From assembly GCF_023516595.1 (NCBI RefSeq), contig NZ_JAMGBG010000053.1, positions 1-64,000 of the forward strand: a stretch of DNA of 64,000 nt. Direction: 5' to 3'. This DNA comes from Streptomyces neyagawaensis (GTDB lineage Bacteria; Actinomycetota; Actinomycetes; Streptomycetales; Streptomycetaceae). The notes under the pieces are model-generated. The model had not been told where the DNA came from, did not search any database, and saw only the letters and a program-made list of their open reading frames with translations. This document shows positions 46,186-55,309 of this stretch, in pieces. Each line of letters starts with the position of its first letter. Positions within the stretch are counted from its first letter, which is position 1. The translations under genes and the position numbers were made by a program.

Positions 46186-46745
46186 TCGACGGAGGCCCAC
46201 CGCTCCCCGAGCCCGGTGACGGTCACATGCCGCACCTCGTCGGTGGTGTCACCGACCGCTCGGTGGATGACGACATGGAGCCGGTCGTCGGTCAGCTCCT
46301 CGACCTTCCCCTCGCCCCACTCCACCACGATCACCGAATCCGGCAGCGAGACGTCGAGATCGAGGTCCTCCATCTCGTCCAGCCCGCCGCCCAGGCGATA
46401 CGCGTCGACATGGACGAGCGGCGGCCCCTCCACCAGCGAGGGATGCACGCGCGCGATGACGAACGTCGGCGAGGTGACGGCCCCGCGCACCCCGAGCCCT
46501 TCCCCGAGCCCCCGGGTCAGGGTCGTCTTCCCGGCGCCCAGCTCCCCGTTGAGCATGACGAGATCACCCGGACGCAGCAGTTTGGCCAGCCGACGGCCCA
46601 ACTCCAGCATCTGCTCGGGAGACTGCACGACGGCCTCGAAGGGCGTCACGGACGACGAAGGCGACGAAGGTGAAGAGGACGAGGTGGGCGAAGTGGGGAC
46701 GGCCCCGGGCTCACCCGGGACGTACCGTGCTGCTGGCGCTTCCAT
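46164..46745 (-). CDS. tsaE: tRNA t6A synthesis ATPase TsaE
   Basis: 193 residues. Walker A GELGAGKTTLTRGL, then VTSPTFVIARVH, HVDAYRLGG and VIVVEWGEGKVEEL are the family blocks. A ~35-residue Ser/Pro-rich N-terminal tail is unusual. ATG 46745 overlaps the end of the upstream hydrolase gene (35 bp). Provides ATP hydrolysis for the TsaBD complex. Confidence 0.93.
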   Translation of the reverse strand: MEAPAARYVPGEPGAVPTSPTSSSSPSSPSSSVTPFEAVVQSPEQMLELGRRLAKLLRPGDLVMLNGELGAGKTTLTRGLGEGLGVRGAVTSPTFVIARVHPSLVEGPPLVHVDAYRLGGGLDEMEDLDLDVSLPDSVIVVEWGEGKVEELTDDRLHVVIHRAVGDTTDEVRHVTVTGLGERWASVELGVLSA

Positions 46746-47955
46746 AACCACTTACGGTAGCCCCCGTCGGCACGGCACCGGCCCGGGTCAGCAGGTCGGC
46801 GAGCCGGTCGGTGACCACCTCGGGGTGCTCCAGCATCACCAGGTGCCCGGCGTCCGGCACGAGCACCAGCTCCGCGTCCGGCAGCAGATCGGCGATCGCC
46901 TCGCTGTGCTCGCTCGGCGTGACGAGGTCCTTGACCCCGGCCAGCACGAGCACCGACAGCTCGGCGAACGCCGAGAGCGCCTCCGTCTTGTCGTGCTCGG
47001 TGAACGCCGGGTAGAACTCGGCGACGACGTCGATCGGTGTGCCCTCGATCATCCGCTCGGCGAACCGCGCGATCGCCGGGTCGACGTCCCGCGACGCGAA
47101 CGAGTACCGCTTGATGATCCCGGCGAACAGATCGGCGGTAGCCCGCCGCCCCCGCTCCACCAGCGCGGCCTGCTGCCCGAGCGCCCTGAGCACCCCCGGC
47201 AGCACCCGCCGCACCGCGTTGACGCCCGCGACGGGCAGCCCGAAGTTGACCTCGCCGAGCCGCCCCGACGACGTACCGACCAGGGCGACGGCGACGACCC
47301 GCTCGCGGATCAGCTCGGGGTAGTGGGCGGCGAGGGCCATGACGGTCATGCCGCCCATGGAGTGCCCGACGAGCACGATGGGCCCCTCGGGCACGGCCGC
47401 GTCGATCACGGCCTTGAGGTCGCGCCCGAGCTGGTCGATGGTGACCGGCGACCCGTCGACGGCCTGGGCCCGCCCGGAGCGGCCGTGGCTGCGCTGGTCC
47501 CAGTGCACGGTCCGTACGACACCGCGCAGCGCGGCCCGCTGGAAGTGCCAGGAGTCCTGGTTGAGGCAGTAGCCGTGGCTGAAGACGACGGTGACGGGGG
47601 CCGGGGACTTGCGGCCGAAGAGGCGGCGTCTGCGGGGCGCGAGGCCGGCCTCGGGCTCGATGTCGTCGACCTCGTAGTACAGCTCGGTGCCGTCGTCCGC
47701 GTACGCCTTGCCGGGGGTGCCGCGCAGCGTCCCGTAGGGGCCCGTGGAGTCGAGCGCGAGCCGGGCCTTCCTGCGCATGCCGCGGCCCACGGTGAGCCGC
47801 TCTATGGCGACACCGGCGGCCGCGCCCGCGGCGACCACACCTATCGCCGCCCCCGCGACACCGGCCCTGCGCCAGGTCCCCCCGGCGGCGGCGGACGCGG
47901 CTGTGGCGGCCGCGCTCGCGACGGCCTCCACGGCCTCCGCGCTGCTCTCGCTCAC
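46711..47955 (-). CDS. Alpha/beta hydrolase with N-terminal membrane segment
   Basis: 414 residues. After an Ala-rich N-terminus and a hydrophobic stretch (VAGAAIGVVAAGAAAGVA), an alpha/beta hydrolase domain carries oxyanion HGYCL, nucleophile Ser in GHSMGG, Asp in VKDLVTPS and His in DAGHLVMLEHPE. It sits between alr and tsaE on the same strand and overlaps tsaE. Substrate unknown. Confidence 0.85.
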   Translation of the reverse strand: MSESSAEAVEAVASAAATAASAAAGGTWRRAGVAGAAIGVVAAGAAAGVAIERLTVGRGMRRKARLALDSTGPYGTLRGTPGKAYADDGTELYYEVDDIEPEAGLAPRRRRLFGRKSPAPVTVVFSHGYCLNQDSWHFQRAALRGVVRTVHWDQRSHGRSGRAQAVDGSPVTIDQLGRDLKAVIDAAVPEGPIVLVGHSMGGMTVMALAAHYPELIRERVVAVALVGTSSGRLGEVNFGLPVAGVNAVRRVLPGVLRALGQQAALVERGRRATADLFAGIIKRYSFASRDVDPAIARFAERMIEGTPIDVVAEFYPAFTEHDKTEALSAFAELSVLVLAGVKDLVTPSEHSEAIADLLPDAELVLVPDAGHLVMLEHPEVVTDRLADLLTRAGAVPTGATVSGYGSASSTVRPG

Positions 47956-48146
47956 ATCCCGCTCCTCTTCGCCGGCCCTCGGGCCCTAGCCGCTCCGCAC
48001 ACCCGTACGGAGTTTCCTGTCTCGTTCGTCTTTCACTTACCCGTGGTGTGTACTCGCACTTACTCGTGTTGTACTCGCGTCGACGCGGGCGCGTTCACAG
48101 CTGCGGGGCAGCTCACACGCTCACCCGTTCGGGGGTACCGGATTCC

Positions 48147-49313
48147 TCACGCCTGCTCACCCGTGTCGACGTAGACGCGCGGTACGCGGGTTCCGATGCG
48201 GGTCACGATCTCGTAGGCGATGGTTCCGGCCGCCTTCGCCCAGTCCTCGGCGGTCGGTTCGCCGTCGTCGCCGGAGCCGAACAGCACCACCTCGTCGCCC
48301 ACCGCGGGTTCGTCCCCGCCGAGGTCGACGACGAACTGGTCCATCGCTACCCGGCCCGCGACCGTCCGCCACTTCCCGCCGACGAGCACGGGCCCGGTGC
48401 CGGAGGCGTGCCGGGGGATGCCGTCCGCGTAGCCGACGGGGACGAGGCCGAGGGTCGTGGCGCCCGGGGTGAGGTAGTGGTGCCCGTAGCTGACGCCGTG
48501 CCCCCCGGGGACGTGCTTGACCAGGGCGAGCGAGGCGCTGAGCCGCATCACGGGACGCAGCCCGAGGTCGGCCGAACTGCCCAGCTCCGGGCTGGGCGAG
48601 ATGCCGTAGAGGGCGATGCCCGCCCGGACGAGGTCGAAGTGGCTCTCCGGGAGGGTGAGCGTGGCGGGCGAGTTGGCGATGTGCCGCACCTCGGGCCGTA
48701 CGCCCTGGTCCTCCGCGTACGTCACCATCTCGCGGAACAGACCGAGCTGCACGGCGATGGACGGGTGCCCCGGCTCGTCGGCGCACGCGAGGTGCGACCA
48801 GATCCCGGTGACGGTGACGAGTCCCTCGGCCTCGGCGGCCAGCGCCTCGGTGACCAGCTCCGCCCAGTCCTCCGGCTGGCAGCCGTTCCGCCCGAGCCCC
48901 GTGTCGGCCTTGAGCTGCACACGCGCGCGTGCCCCCGCCGCACGGGCGGCGTCGGTGACCTCCCGCAGCGCCCACAGCCCGCTGACCGACACGTCGAGGT
49001 CGGCCTCGATCGCCTCTCGCCACGGTCCGCCCGGCGCCCAGAGCCAGCACATGATGCGCCCCGGCAGCCCCGCCGCGCGGAGCGCCAGCGCCTCCTCGGG
49101 CGTGGCCGTACCCAGCCAGGCGGCCCCCGCCTCGACCGCGGCCCGCGCACACCGCACCGCCCCGTGGCCGTACGCGTCGGACTTGACGACGGCCATCAGG
49201 GCGGCATCCGGCGCCAGCGCGCGCAGGGTCCGCACGTTGGCCCGCAGGGCATCCAGATCGATCTCGGCGCGGGCCCGCAGGGGCGCGGTCCGCGAAGGCG
49301 CTGTCTCACTCAT
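48147..49313 (-). CDS. alr: Alanine racemase
   Basis: 388 residues. PLP enzyme interconverting L- and D-alanine for peptidoglycan. The PLP Lys lies in VVKSDAYGHG; the N-terminus ARAEIDLDALRANVRTL and segments VQLKADTGLGRNG and ALYGISPS are typical. ATG 49313. Other cell-wall precursor genes in the window are glmS and glmM. Confidence 0.95.
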   Translation of the reverse strand: MSETAPSRTAPLRARAEIDLDALRANVRTLRALAPDAALMAVVKSDAYGHGAVRCARAAVEAGAAWLGTATPEEALALRAAGLPGRIMCWLWAPGGPWREAIEADLDVSVSGLWALREVTDAARAAGARARVQLKADTGLGRNGCQPEDWAELVTEALAAEAEGLVTVTGIWSHLACADEPGHPSIAVQLGLFREMVTYAEDQGVRPEVRHIANSPATLTLPESHFDLVRAGIALYGISPSPELGSSADLGLRPVMRLSASLALVKHVPGGHGVSYGHHYLTPGATTLGLVPVGYADGIPRHASGTGPVLVGGKWRTVAGRVAMDQFVVDLGGDEPAVGDEVVLFGSGDDGEPTAEDWAKAAGTIAYEIVTRIGTRVPRVYVDTGEQA

Positions 49314-49371
49314 GTCAGCCCCAGTGTCTCAGAGCCCGGGGACACCCCTCCGGCGCCCCATGCACGGGGGC

Positions 49372-50337
49372 TCACTTGCCCGCCCGCCGCCCCCACACGA
49401 ACACCCGGTCCTTGGTCTTCAGCACCCCCCACAGGGTCCGCGCGTCCGCCAGCCGCAGATTCACACACCCCATGGACCCGATCTCCGTGTAGATGGACCC
49501 GTACACGGCGTGGAACGCCTGCCCGCCGCTGAAGAACTGCGCGTACGGCATCGGCTGGTGATACAGCGTCGACCAGTGGTTCTTGTGCTTCCAGTACACC
49601 GTGTGCCAGCCCGCGCGGGTCGGGTACTGCCGCCGCCCGCTGCGGATCGGCGCCGGCCCGAAGACCACCTTCTTGCCCTTCTGCACCCAGGTCACCTGCC
49701 GCGTCAGGTCCACGCAGGCCACCCGGTAGGTGCGGACCGGGCACTTCCCCGCCGCGTTGGGGTTCTTGCGGGCCGAGAGGAACTGCATCCGCGCCCAGGT
49801 CACCGGCCCGGCGAAGCCGATCGCCGGCTTGATGCCCTCCTTGATCTGGAACGCGCGGATGGCGAGGCAGTCCGCCTTCGACTGCTTGGCGTTCGCGTTC
49901 TTCAGCTTGAGCCACCGCTCGACCTGCTTCTGGTACGGCCCCGTCGCCGTCGTACAGGTGACCTTCGCGTCGGCGACCGCCTCGGCCTCACTGAGCGGCA
50001 CGTACTCGATGAGGTCGTACGTCCCCGCCGCCGCGCTCCTGGGCTCCACCGCCTCCTCCAGGGCGCTCGGCCGATACACCCGGGGCGGCAGCACCTGGTC
50101 GGGCGTGTCGAGGTGCCAGGGCTGATGGGGGCCGGGCGGCACACCGGGGACGAGTTGCTCGTCGACCGGTGCGGGGGCGGGCGGCGGTGCCTCGGCCAGG
50201 GCGCTGTCCAGGGGCAGGACGCTCACCAGGGCGAGGAGTACGGCGACACACCGGAAGGTCATGCGCCGGCCGCGGTTCTCGGGGCGTCGCGCGACATGGT
50301 GGGGGGTGGTTTGTCCGCTCGTCATGTGATCAGCCAT
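49372..50337 (-). CDS. Secreted L,D-transpeptidase (YkuD) with peptidoglycan-binding-like region
   Basis: 321 residues. A signal peptide ([23 protein letters not shown]) begins about 25 residues in. A central region has WLKLKNANAKQSKADCLAIRAFQ, resembling a peptidoglycan-binding module. The C-terminal YkuD domain has HAVYGS and GSMGCVNL (catalytic Cys). It would form 3-3 peptidoglycan crosslinks. The start is uncertain: ATG 50337, ATG 50325 or ATG 50262 (at the signal peptide). Divergent from glmS. Confidence 0.85.
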   Translation of the reverse strand: MADHMTSGQTTPHHVARRPENRGRRMTFRCVAVLLALVSVLPLDSALAEAPPPAPAPVDEQLVPGVPPGPHQPWHLDTPDQVLPPRVYRPSALEEAVEPRSAAAGTYDLIEYVPLSEAEAVADAKVTCTTATGPYQKQVERWLKLKNANAKQSKADCLAIRAFQIKEGIKPAIGFAGPVTWARMQFLSARKNPNAAGKCPVRTYRVACVDLTRQVTWVQKGKKVVFGPAPIRSGRRQYPTRAGWHTVYWKHKNHWSTLYHQPMPYAQFFSGGQAFHAVYGSIYTEIGSMGCVNLRLADARTLWGVLKTKDRVFVWGRRAGK

Positions 50338-50500
50338 ACGTGGCGCCCACCTGCGCGGGAGTGCGCCGCGCGCGCCGGGTCACCCGAATATCGCGCGCCA
50401 GGTCACCCGATGTGAGGGCTCACCCAGGACCCGATCGTCACGTACAGTCACAGAGGGCACACAGTATGTCGCGTTCGACGGCATCACCGGAAGACGACAG

Positions 50501-50572
50501 CACCATCAGGACCACAGGCACCGCCAGGACCACAGGCACCACCAGGACGACAGGCACCACCAGGACGACAGC
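50501..50572. repeat. 4 x 18-bp tandem repeat upstream of glmS
   Basis: Units of CACCACCAGGACGACAGG at 50501, 50519, 50537 and 50555, with few differences. The array ends 29 nt before the glmS start and so probably lies in its 5' UTR or promoter region. Confidence 0.9.
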
Positions 50573-50601
50573 ACCGGACACCATCGGACACAGGGGTTGA
50601 T

Positions 50602-52449
50602 ATGTGCGGAATCGTGGGATACGTCGGATCACAGTCCGCGCTCGACGTGGTCCTGGCCGGGCTGAAGCGGCTGGAGTACCGGGGGTACGACTCGGCGGGC
50701 GTGGCGGTGCCGGCCGACGGGGGCCTGGCCGCCGCCAAGAAGGCCGGGAAGCTGGTGAACCTGGAGAAGGAACTGGTCGGCCGGCCGCTGCCCAGCGGCT
50801 CCACCGCCATCGGCCACACCCGCTGGGCCACCCACGGCGGCCCCACCGACGTCAACGCCCACCCGCACCTGGACAACGCGGGCCGGGTCGCCGTCGTCCA
50901 CAACGGCATCATCGAGAACTTCGCGGGCCTGCGCGCCGAACTGACCGAGCGGGGCCACGAGCTGGCTTCCGAGACGGACACCGAGGTCGTCGCCCATCTC
51001 CTCGCCGAGGAGTACTCGTCCTGCGACGACCTCGCCGAGTCGATGAGGCTGGTCTGCCGCCGTCTGGAGGGCGCGTTCACCCTTGTCGCGGTGCACGCGG
51101 ACGCGCCTGACGTGGTCGTGGGCGCCCGCCGCAACTCCCCTCTGGTGGTCGGGGTCGGCGAGGGCGAGGCGTTCCTCGCGTCGGACGTCGCCGCGTTCAT
51201 CGACCACACCCGCTCGGCCATCGAGCTGGGCCAGGACCAGGTGGTGGAGCTGCGCCGCGACGGCGTGACGGTGACGGCGTTCGACGGCCGCCCCGCCGAG
51301 GTCCGTTCGTACCACGTCGACTGGGACGCGTCGGCCGCCGAGAAGGGCGGCTACGACTACTTCATGCTCAAGGAGATCGCCGAGCAGCCGAAGGCGGTCG
51401 CGGACACCCTGCTGGGCCGTATCGACACATCGGGCTCACTGACCCTGGACGAGGTCCGCATCTCCGACCAGGAACTGCGCGAGCTGGACAAGGTGGTCAT
51501 CGTCGCGTGCGGTACGGCCTTCCACGCCGGCCTCATCGCCAAGTACGCCATCGAGCACTGGACGCGGGTGCCCTGCGAGGTGGAGCTGGCCAGCGAGTTC
51601 CGCTACCGGGACCCCATCCTCGACCACCAGACGCTCGTCGTCGCGATCTCCCAGTCCGGCGAGACCATGGACACGCTGATGGCCGTGCGCCACGCGCGCG
51701 AACAGGGCGCCCGGGTCCTCGCGATCTGCAACACCAACGGCTCGACGATCCCCCGCGAGTCGGACGCCGTCCTCTACACCCACGCGGGCCCGGAGGTCGC
51801 CGTCGCCTCCACGAAGGCGTTCCTGACCCAGTTGGTCGCCTGCTACCTGGTCGCCCTGTATCTGGGGCAGATCCGCGGCACCAAGTGGGGCGACGAGATC
51901 CGGGCGGTGATCCGCGACCTGTCCCGTATCTCCCGCGAGGTCGAGCGGGTCCTCGAAACGATGGAGCCGGTACGGGAGTTGGCGCGCACCCTCGCCACGA
52001 AGAACACGGTGCTGTTCCTCGGCCGCCACGTGGGCTACCCGGTGGCCCTGGAAGGCGCCCTGAAACTGAAGGAACTGGCCTACATGCACGCGGAGGGCTT
52101 CGCCGCGGGCGAACTGAAACACGGCCCGATCGCCCTGATCGAGGAGGACCTCCCGGTGGTCGTCGTGGTCCCCTCCCCCGCGGGCCGCTCCCTCCTCCAC
52201 GACAAGATCGTCTCCAACATCCAGGAGATCCGCGCCCGCGGCGCCCGCACGATCGTCATCGCCGAGGAAGGCGACGAGACGGTCGCCCCCTACGCCGACC
52301 ACCTCATCCGCATCCCCGCGACCCCCACGCTCCTCCAACCCCTCGTCTCCACGGTCCCCCTCCAGGTCTTCGCCTGCGAACTGGCCACGGCCCGAGGCAA
52401 CGAGGTCGACCAACCGCGCAACTTGGCGAAGTCGGTGACGGTGGAGTGA
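50602..52449 (+). CDS. glmS: Glutamine-fructose-6-phosphate aminotransferase
   Basis: 615 residues. Makes glucosamine-6-phosphate for cell-wall precursors. The N-terminal Cys of MCGIVGYVG is the glutaminase nucleophile. GYDSAGVAV and GHTRWATHG follow, then two SIS domains (IVACGTAFHAGLIAKYAIE, AISQSGETMDTL, GLRPLLAGE-free C-terminal SIS with KELAYMHAEGFAAGELKHGP). ATG 50602 has AGGGG 7 nt upstream. No glmS ribozyme seen upstream. Confidence 0.97.
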   Translation: MCGIVGYVGSQSALDVVLAGLKRLEYRGYDSAGVAVPADGGLAAAKKAGKLVNLEKELVGRPLPSGSTAIGHTRWATHGGPTDVNAHPHLDNAGRVAVVHNGIIENFAGLRAELTERGHELASETDTEVVAHLLAEEYSSCDDLAESMRLVCRRLEGAFTLVAVHADAPDVVVGARRNSPLVVGVGEGEAFLASDVAAFIDHTRSAIELGQDQVVELRRDGVTVTAFDGRPAEVRSYHVDWDASAAEKGGYDYFMLKEIAEQPKAVADTLLGRIDTSGSLTLDEVRISDQELRELDKVVIVACGTAFHAGLIAKYAIEHWTRVPCEVELASEFRYRDPILDHQTLVVAISQSGETMDTLMAVRHAREQGARVLAICNTNGSTIPRESDAVLYTHAGPEVAVASTKAFLTQLVACYLVALYLGQIRGTKWGDEIRAVIRDLSRISREVERVLETMEPVRELARTLATKNTVLFLGRHVGYPVALEGALKLKELAYMHAEGFAAGELKHGPIALIEEDLPVVVVVPSPAGRSLLHDKIVSNIQEIRARGARTIVIAEEGDETVAPYADHLIRIPATPTLLQPLVSTVPLQVFACELATARGNEVDQPRNLAKSVTVE

Positions 52450-52685
52450 CCGGAGCGGGGGGCTACCGCCTCAGCGACCCTGGTTCGGGTCCGGGTTCGC
52501 CCTGATCCGCAGGACGAGCGAGATGGCGCCACGCAGTGCCGTGTTCGCCGTGATGACGTCGGCGCGGCCGGGCCGGCCGATAACAGGGCGTGGCGCGAAG
52601 GGATTTGGCCGTCGGCGCCGCACGCGGGCGGGGCGGGCCCGGTGTGGTGCCCCTGGCGGGGGCGGCGCGCCGTAAGGTGCAGATC

Positions 52686-53057
52686 ATGCCCATCATCGGA
52701 GTCGGCATCGACGTCGCCGAGATCGACCGTTTCCGCGCGGCCCTGGAACGGACCCCCTCCATGGCCGAACGCCTCTTCGTGCCCGACGAACTGCTCCTCC
52801 CGAGCGGCGAACGCCGCGGCATCGCCTCCCTCGCGGCCCGCTTCGCCGCGAAGGAGGCCCTCGCCAAGGCCCTCGGCGCCCCGGCGGGCCTCCACTGGAC
52901 CGACGCGGAGGTCTTCGTCGAGCCCTCCGGCCAGCCCCGCCTCCGGGTGAGGGGCACGGTGGCGGCCCGCGCGGCCGACCTCGGCGTCAAGTCCTGGCAC
53001 ATCTCGCTGAGCCATGACGCGGGGGTGGCCTCAGCGGTGGTGATCGCCGAGGGCTGA
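52686..53057 (+). CDS. acpS: Holo-acyl-carrier-protein synthase
   Basis: 123 residues. Transfers 4'-phosphopantetheine from CoA to acyl carrier protein. Mg-binding Asp in GVGIDVAEI and Glu in [28 protein letters not shown] at the C-terminus. ATG 52686 has AAGGTG 7 nt upstream. Works downstream of coaA (pantothenate kinase) encoded at 55.3 kb. Confidence 0.95.
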   Translation: MPIIGVGIDVAEIDRFRAALERTPSMAERLFVPDELLLPSGERRGIASLAARFAAKEALAKALGAPAGLHWTDAEVFVEPSGQPRLRVRGTVAARAADLGVKSWHISLSHDAGVASAVVIAEG

Positions 53058-53097
53058 GGCCGGAGTGCCCAGTAGCTCGGGGGTACGTGTGGTTCTG

Positions 53098-53145
53098 GCG
53101 GGTGCGGGCGCATCGTGGTTTCTCGCGCAGTTCCCCGCGCCCCTG
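53098..53145 (-). repeat. Dispersed intergenic repeat, copy 2 (inverted)
   Basis: Reverse complement of the core: CGCGCAGTTCCCCGCGCCCC. Forms a 48-bp arm with copy 3. Confidence 0.9.
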
Positions 53146-53244
53146 GAGGGACGGGCCTACGGCCCCGGAAGGCGTGGGCCTGACGGCCCGGCCTTCACCC
53201 GATGGCGCCGGTGAAAAGCACGGGACGTGGCCCCGGTCGCTTTT

Positions 53245-53292
53245 CAGGGGCGCGGGGAACTGCGCGAGAAACCCCCACCCGCCCGCACCCGC
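53245..53292 (+). repeat. Dispersed intergenic repeat, copy 3
   Basis: Contains GGGGCGCGGGGAACTGCGCG with tail GAGAAACCCCCACCCGCCCG. Complementary to copy 2 over almost its whole length. Confidence 0.9.
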
Positions 53293-53404
53293 CAACGAAC
53301 CGCGCACCCCCGAGCTACCAGGCGCCCAACCCCAACCCCGCGCACCCAACACTCCCAAGGCCCCCTCCTCCCCCGGCCAAAAAGAGAAGGGCACACTCGA
53401 CCCC

Positions 53405-54844
53405 ATGCGCTCAGCCCACCGCGTAGAAACCGTCCGCTCAGCCGAACGCACCCTCATGGCCCAACTCCCCCCGGGCGCCCTGATGCAACGCGCCGCCGCC
53501 GGTCTCGCCGCGGCGTGCGCGGACGCGCTCCGCCGGGTCTACGGCAGCCGCGTCGTCCTCCTCACCGGCAGCGGGGACAACGGCGGCGACACCCTGTACG
53601 CCGGCGCCCGCCTCGCGAGGCGCGGCGCGGGAGTGACGGCCGTCCTCCTCAACCCCGACCGCACCCACCCGGACGCCCTCAAGGCCCTCCTCCGAGCCGG
53701 CGGCACCACCACCACCCCGTCCGCCGCGGCGCAGCCCATCGCCCGCGCCGACCTCGTCCTGGACGGCATCGTCGGCATCGGCGGCAAGGGCGGTCTCCGC
53801 CCCGACGCCGCCCACCTCGCCGAACTCGTCACCGCCTCCCGCGCCACGGTCGTCGCCGTGGACCTCCCGAGCGGCATCGAACCGGACACGGGCGAAATCC
53901 ACGGCACAGCCCTCCGCGCCGACCTCACCGTCACGTTCGGCACCCACAAGCCGGGCCTGCTCATCGACCCGGCCCGCGCGTACGCCGGCTCCGTACGCCT
54001 GATCGACATCGGCCTGGGGAGCACCCTCCCCGCCAGCCCGGACGTGGAGTCCCTCCAGCACGCCGACCTGGCCGCCCTCCTCCCCCACCCGGCCGCGGAG
54101 AGCGACAAGTACCGCCGGGGAGTCGTGGGCATCGCCGCCGGTTCGGCCCGCTACCCGGGGGCCGCGGTCCTCGCGGTCGCCGGCGCCCTGCGCTCCGGCG
54201 CCGGCGCCGTCCGCTACGTGGGCCCGGCCGCCGACGCCGTCCTCGCCCGTTTCCCGGAGACCCTGGTGTCGGACAGCGGCCCGAAGAAGGCCGGCCGGGT
54301 CCAGGCCTGGGTGACCGGCCCCGGCGCGGGCGACGACGCGGCCCCGGTCGCCGAGGCCCTCTCCACCGACGTGCCCGTCCTCCTGGACGCCGACGGTCTG
54401 CGCCTCGCGGACGTGGCCGCCGTACGGGCCCGTACCGCCCCCACCGTCATGACCCCGCACGCGGGCGAGGCCGCGGCGCTGCTGGGCGTCGCCCGCGAGG
54501 AGGTCGAGTCGGCCCGGCTGACCGCCGTTCGGGAGCTGGCCCGCCGCTACGCCGCCACGGTCCTCCTCAAGGGGTCCACGACCCTGATCGCCGGGCCCGA
54601 CGACGCCACCCCGGCCCGGGTGAACCCCACCGGCACCCCGTGGCTGGCCACCGCCGGCAGCGGCGACGTCCTGTCCGGCCTCACCGGCTCCCTGCTGGCC
54701 GCGGGCCTCGCCCCCCTGGACGCGGCGAGCGCGGCGGCGTACCTCCACGGCCTGGCGGGCCGCTACGCTGCGAACGGCGCCCCCACAGCCGCCCAGGACG
54801 TCGCGGACGCCCTCCCGCAGGCATGGCGGGACATCAGGGCCTGA
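53405..54844 (+). CDS. nnr: Bifunctional NAD(P)H-hydrate epimerase / dehydratase
   Basis: 479 residues. Repairs hydrated NAD(P)H. The N-terminal YjeF_N epimerase half has GSGDNGGDTLYAGARLARRG and VAVDLPSGIEPDTGE. The C-terminal dehydratase half (ribokinase-like) has GPGAGDD, VMTPHAGEAAALLG and TAGSGDVLSGLTGSLLAAG. ATG 53405. Its place after acpS is common in actinobacteria. Confidence 0.94.
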   Translation: MRSAHRVETVRSAERTLMAQLPPGALMQRAAAGLAAACADALRRVYGSRVVLLTGSGDNGGDTLYAGARLARRGAGVTAVLLNPDRTHPDALKALLRAGGTTTTPSAAAQPIARADLVLDGIVGIGGKGGLRPDAAHLAELVTASRATVVAVDLPSGIEPDTGEIHGTALRADLTVTFGTHKPGLLIDPARAYAGSVRLIDIGLGSTLPASPDVESLQHADLAALLPHPAAESDKYRRGVVGIAAGSARYPGAAVLAVAGALRSGAGAVRYVGPAADAVLARFPETLVSDSGPKKAGRVQAWVTGPGAGDDAAPVAEALSTDVPVLLDADGLRLADVAAVRARTAPTVMTPHAGEAAALLGVAREEVESARLTAVRELARRYAATVLLKGSTTLIAGPDDATPARVNPTGTPWLATAGSGDVLSGLTGSLLAAGLAPLDAASAAAYLHGLAGRYAANGAPTAAQDVADALPQAWRDIRA

Positions 54845-54885
54845 CCGTCGTCACCACCTACGGCGAGGACGCGAGGCGGGGGCCG

Positions 54886-55095
54886 TCACTCCCCCTCCTC
54901 GATCCGGTCGATGGCGTCCCGCACCATCCCCAGATACTCGACCTCCTCGCACCGCGGCTTGCTGCCCATCCGATACATGTCCATGGCGTCGTCGAGGCAC
55001 TCACCCAGATCCTCGTCCGGCAGATCGTCCGCCAGCTCACTGCAGACCTGCCCGGCGAACTCCTGGTCAGCGCGCGTAGACCATACGGAAGCCAC
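54886..55095 (-). CDS. Small acidic hypothetical protein
   Basis: 69 residues, strongly acidic (LADDLPDEDLGECLDDAMDM, VRDAIDRIEEGE). GTG 55095 has GAGGGG 6 nt upstream, so the start is supported; GTG 55110 is a less likely alternative. No family recognised. Lies between nnr and coaA on the opposite strand. Confidence 0.6.
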   Translation of the reverse strand: MASVWSTRADQEFAGQVCSELADDLPDEDLGECLDDAMDMYRMGSKPRCEEVEYLGMVRDAIDRIEEGE

Positions 55096-55309
55096 CCGAT
55101 CGCCCCTCACATAAGTCAGGAGGCGGCTCCCTCCCGACTGCCGGGGACGCTAGTCCTCCCCACACCCCAGGTCCATACCTTCACCACAGTTCACCCACAG
55201 TGAGGAACCGATCCACAGCCGGTCCGCACCCCGGTCCCCACCGTGCCCCGGCCGGGAGGGTGACGGACCCCACCCCGCCACCCCGTTCAAACTCCGTTAA
55301 CAATGGACT

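Larger units (their letters stand above)
53058..53404. other. Gene-free spacer built from an inverted repeat pair
   Basis: 347 bp between acpS and nnr. Two copies of the dispersed repeat face each other (53098-53145 and 53245-53292), leaving a 99-bp loop of G/C-rich hairpins. No gene seen. Confidence 0.7.

Noticed and set aside
46027-48174. A 715-codon + frame opposite tsaE and the alpha/beta hydrolase
   Set aside because: It runs through three stop-spanning repeats and against two genes with clear catalytic motifs.
49372-49480. Loss of the YkuD catalytic His (GSMGC instead of SHGC)
   Set aside because: The variant seems common in actinobacterial L,D-transpeptidases and the Cys and upstream His are present, so I do not call the enzyme dead.
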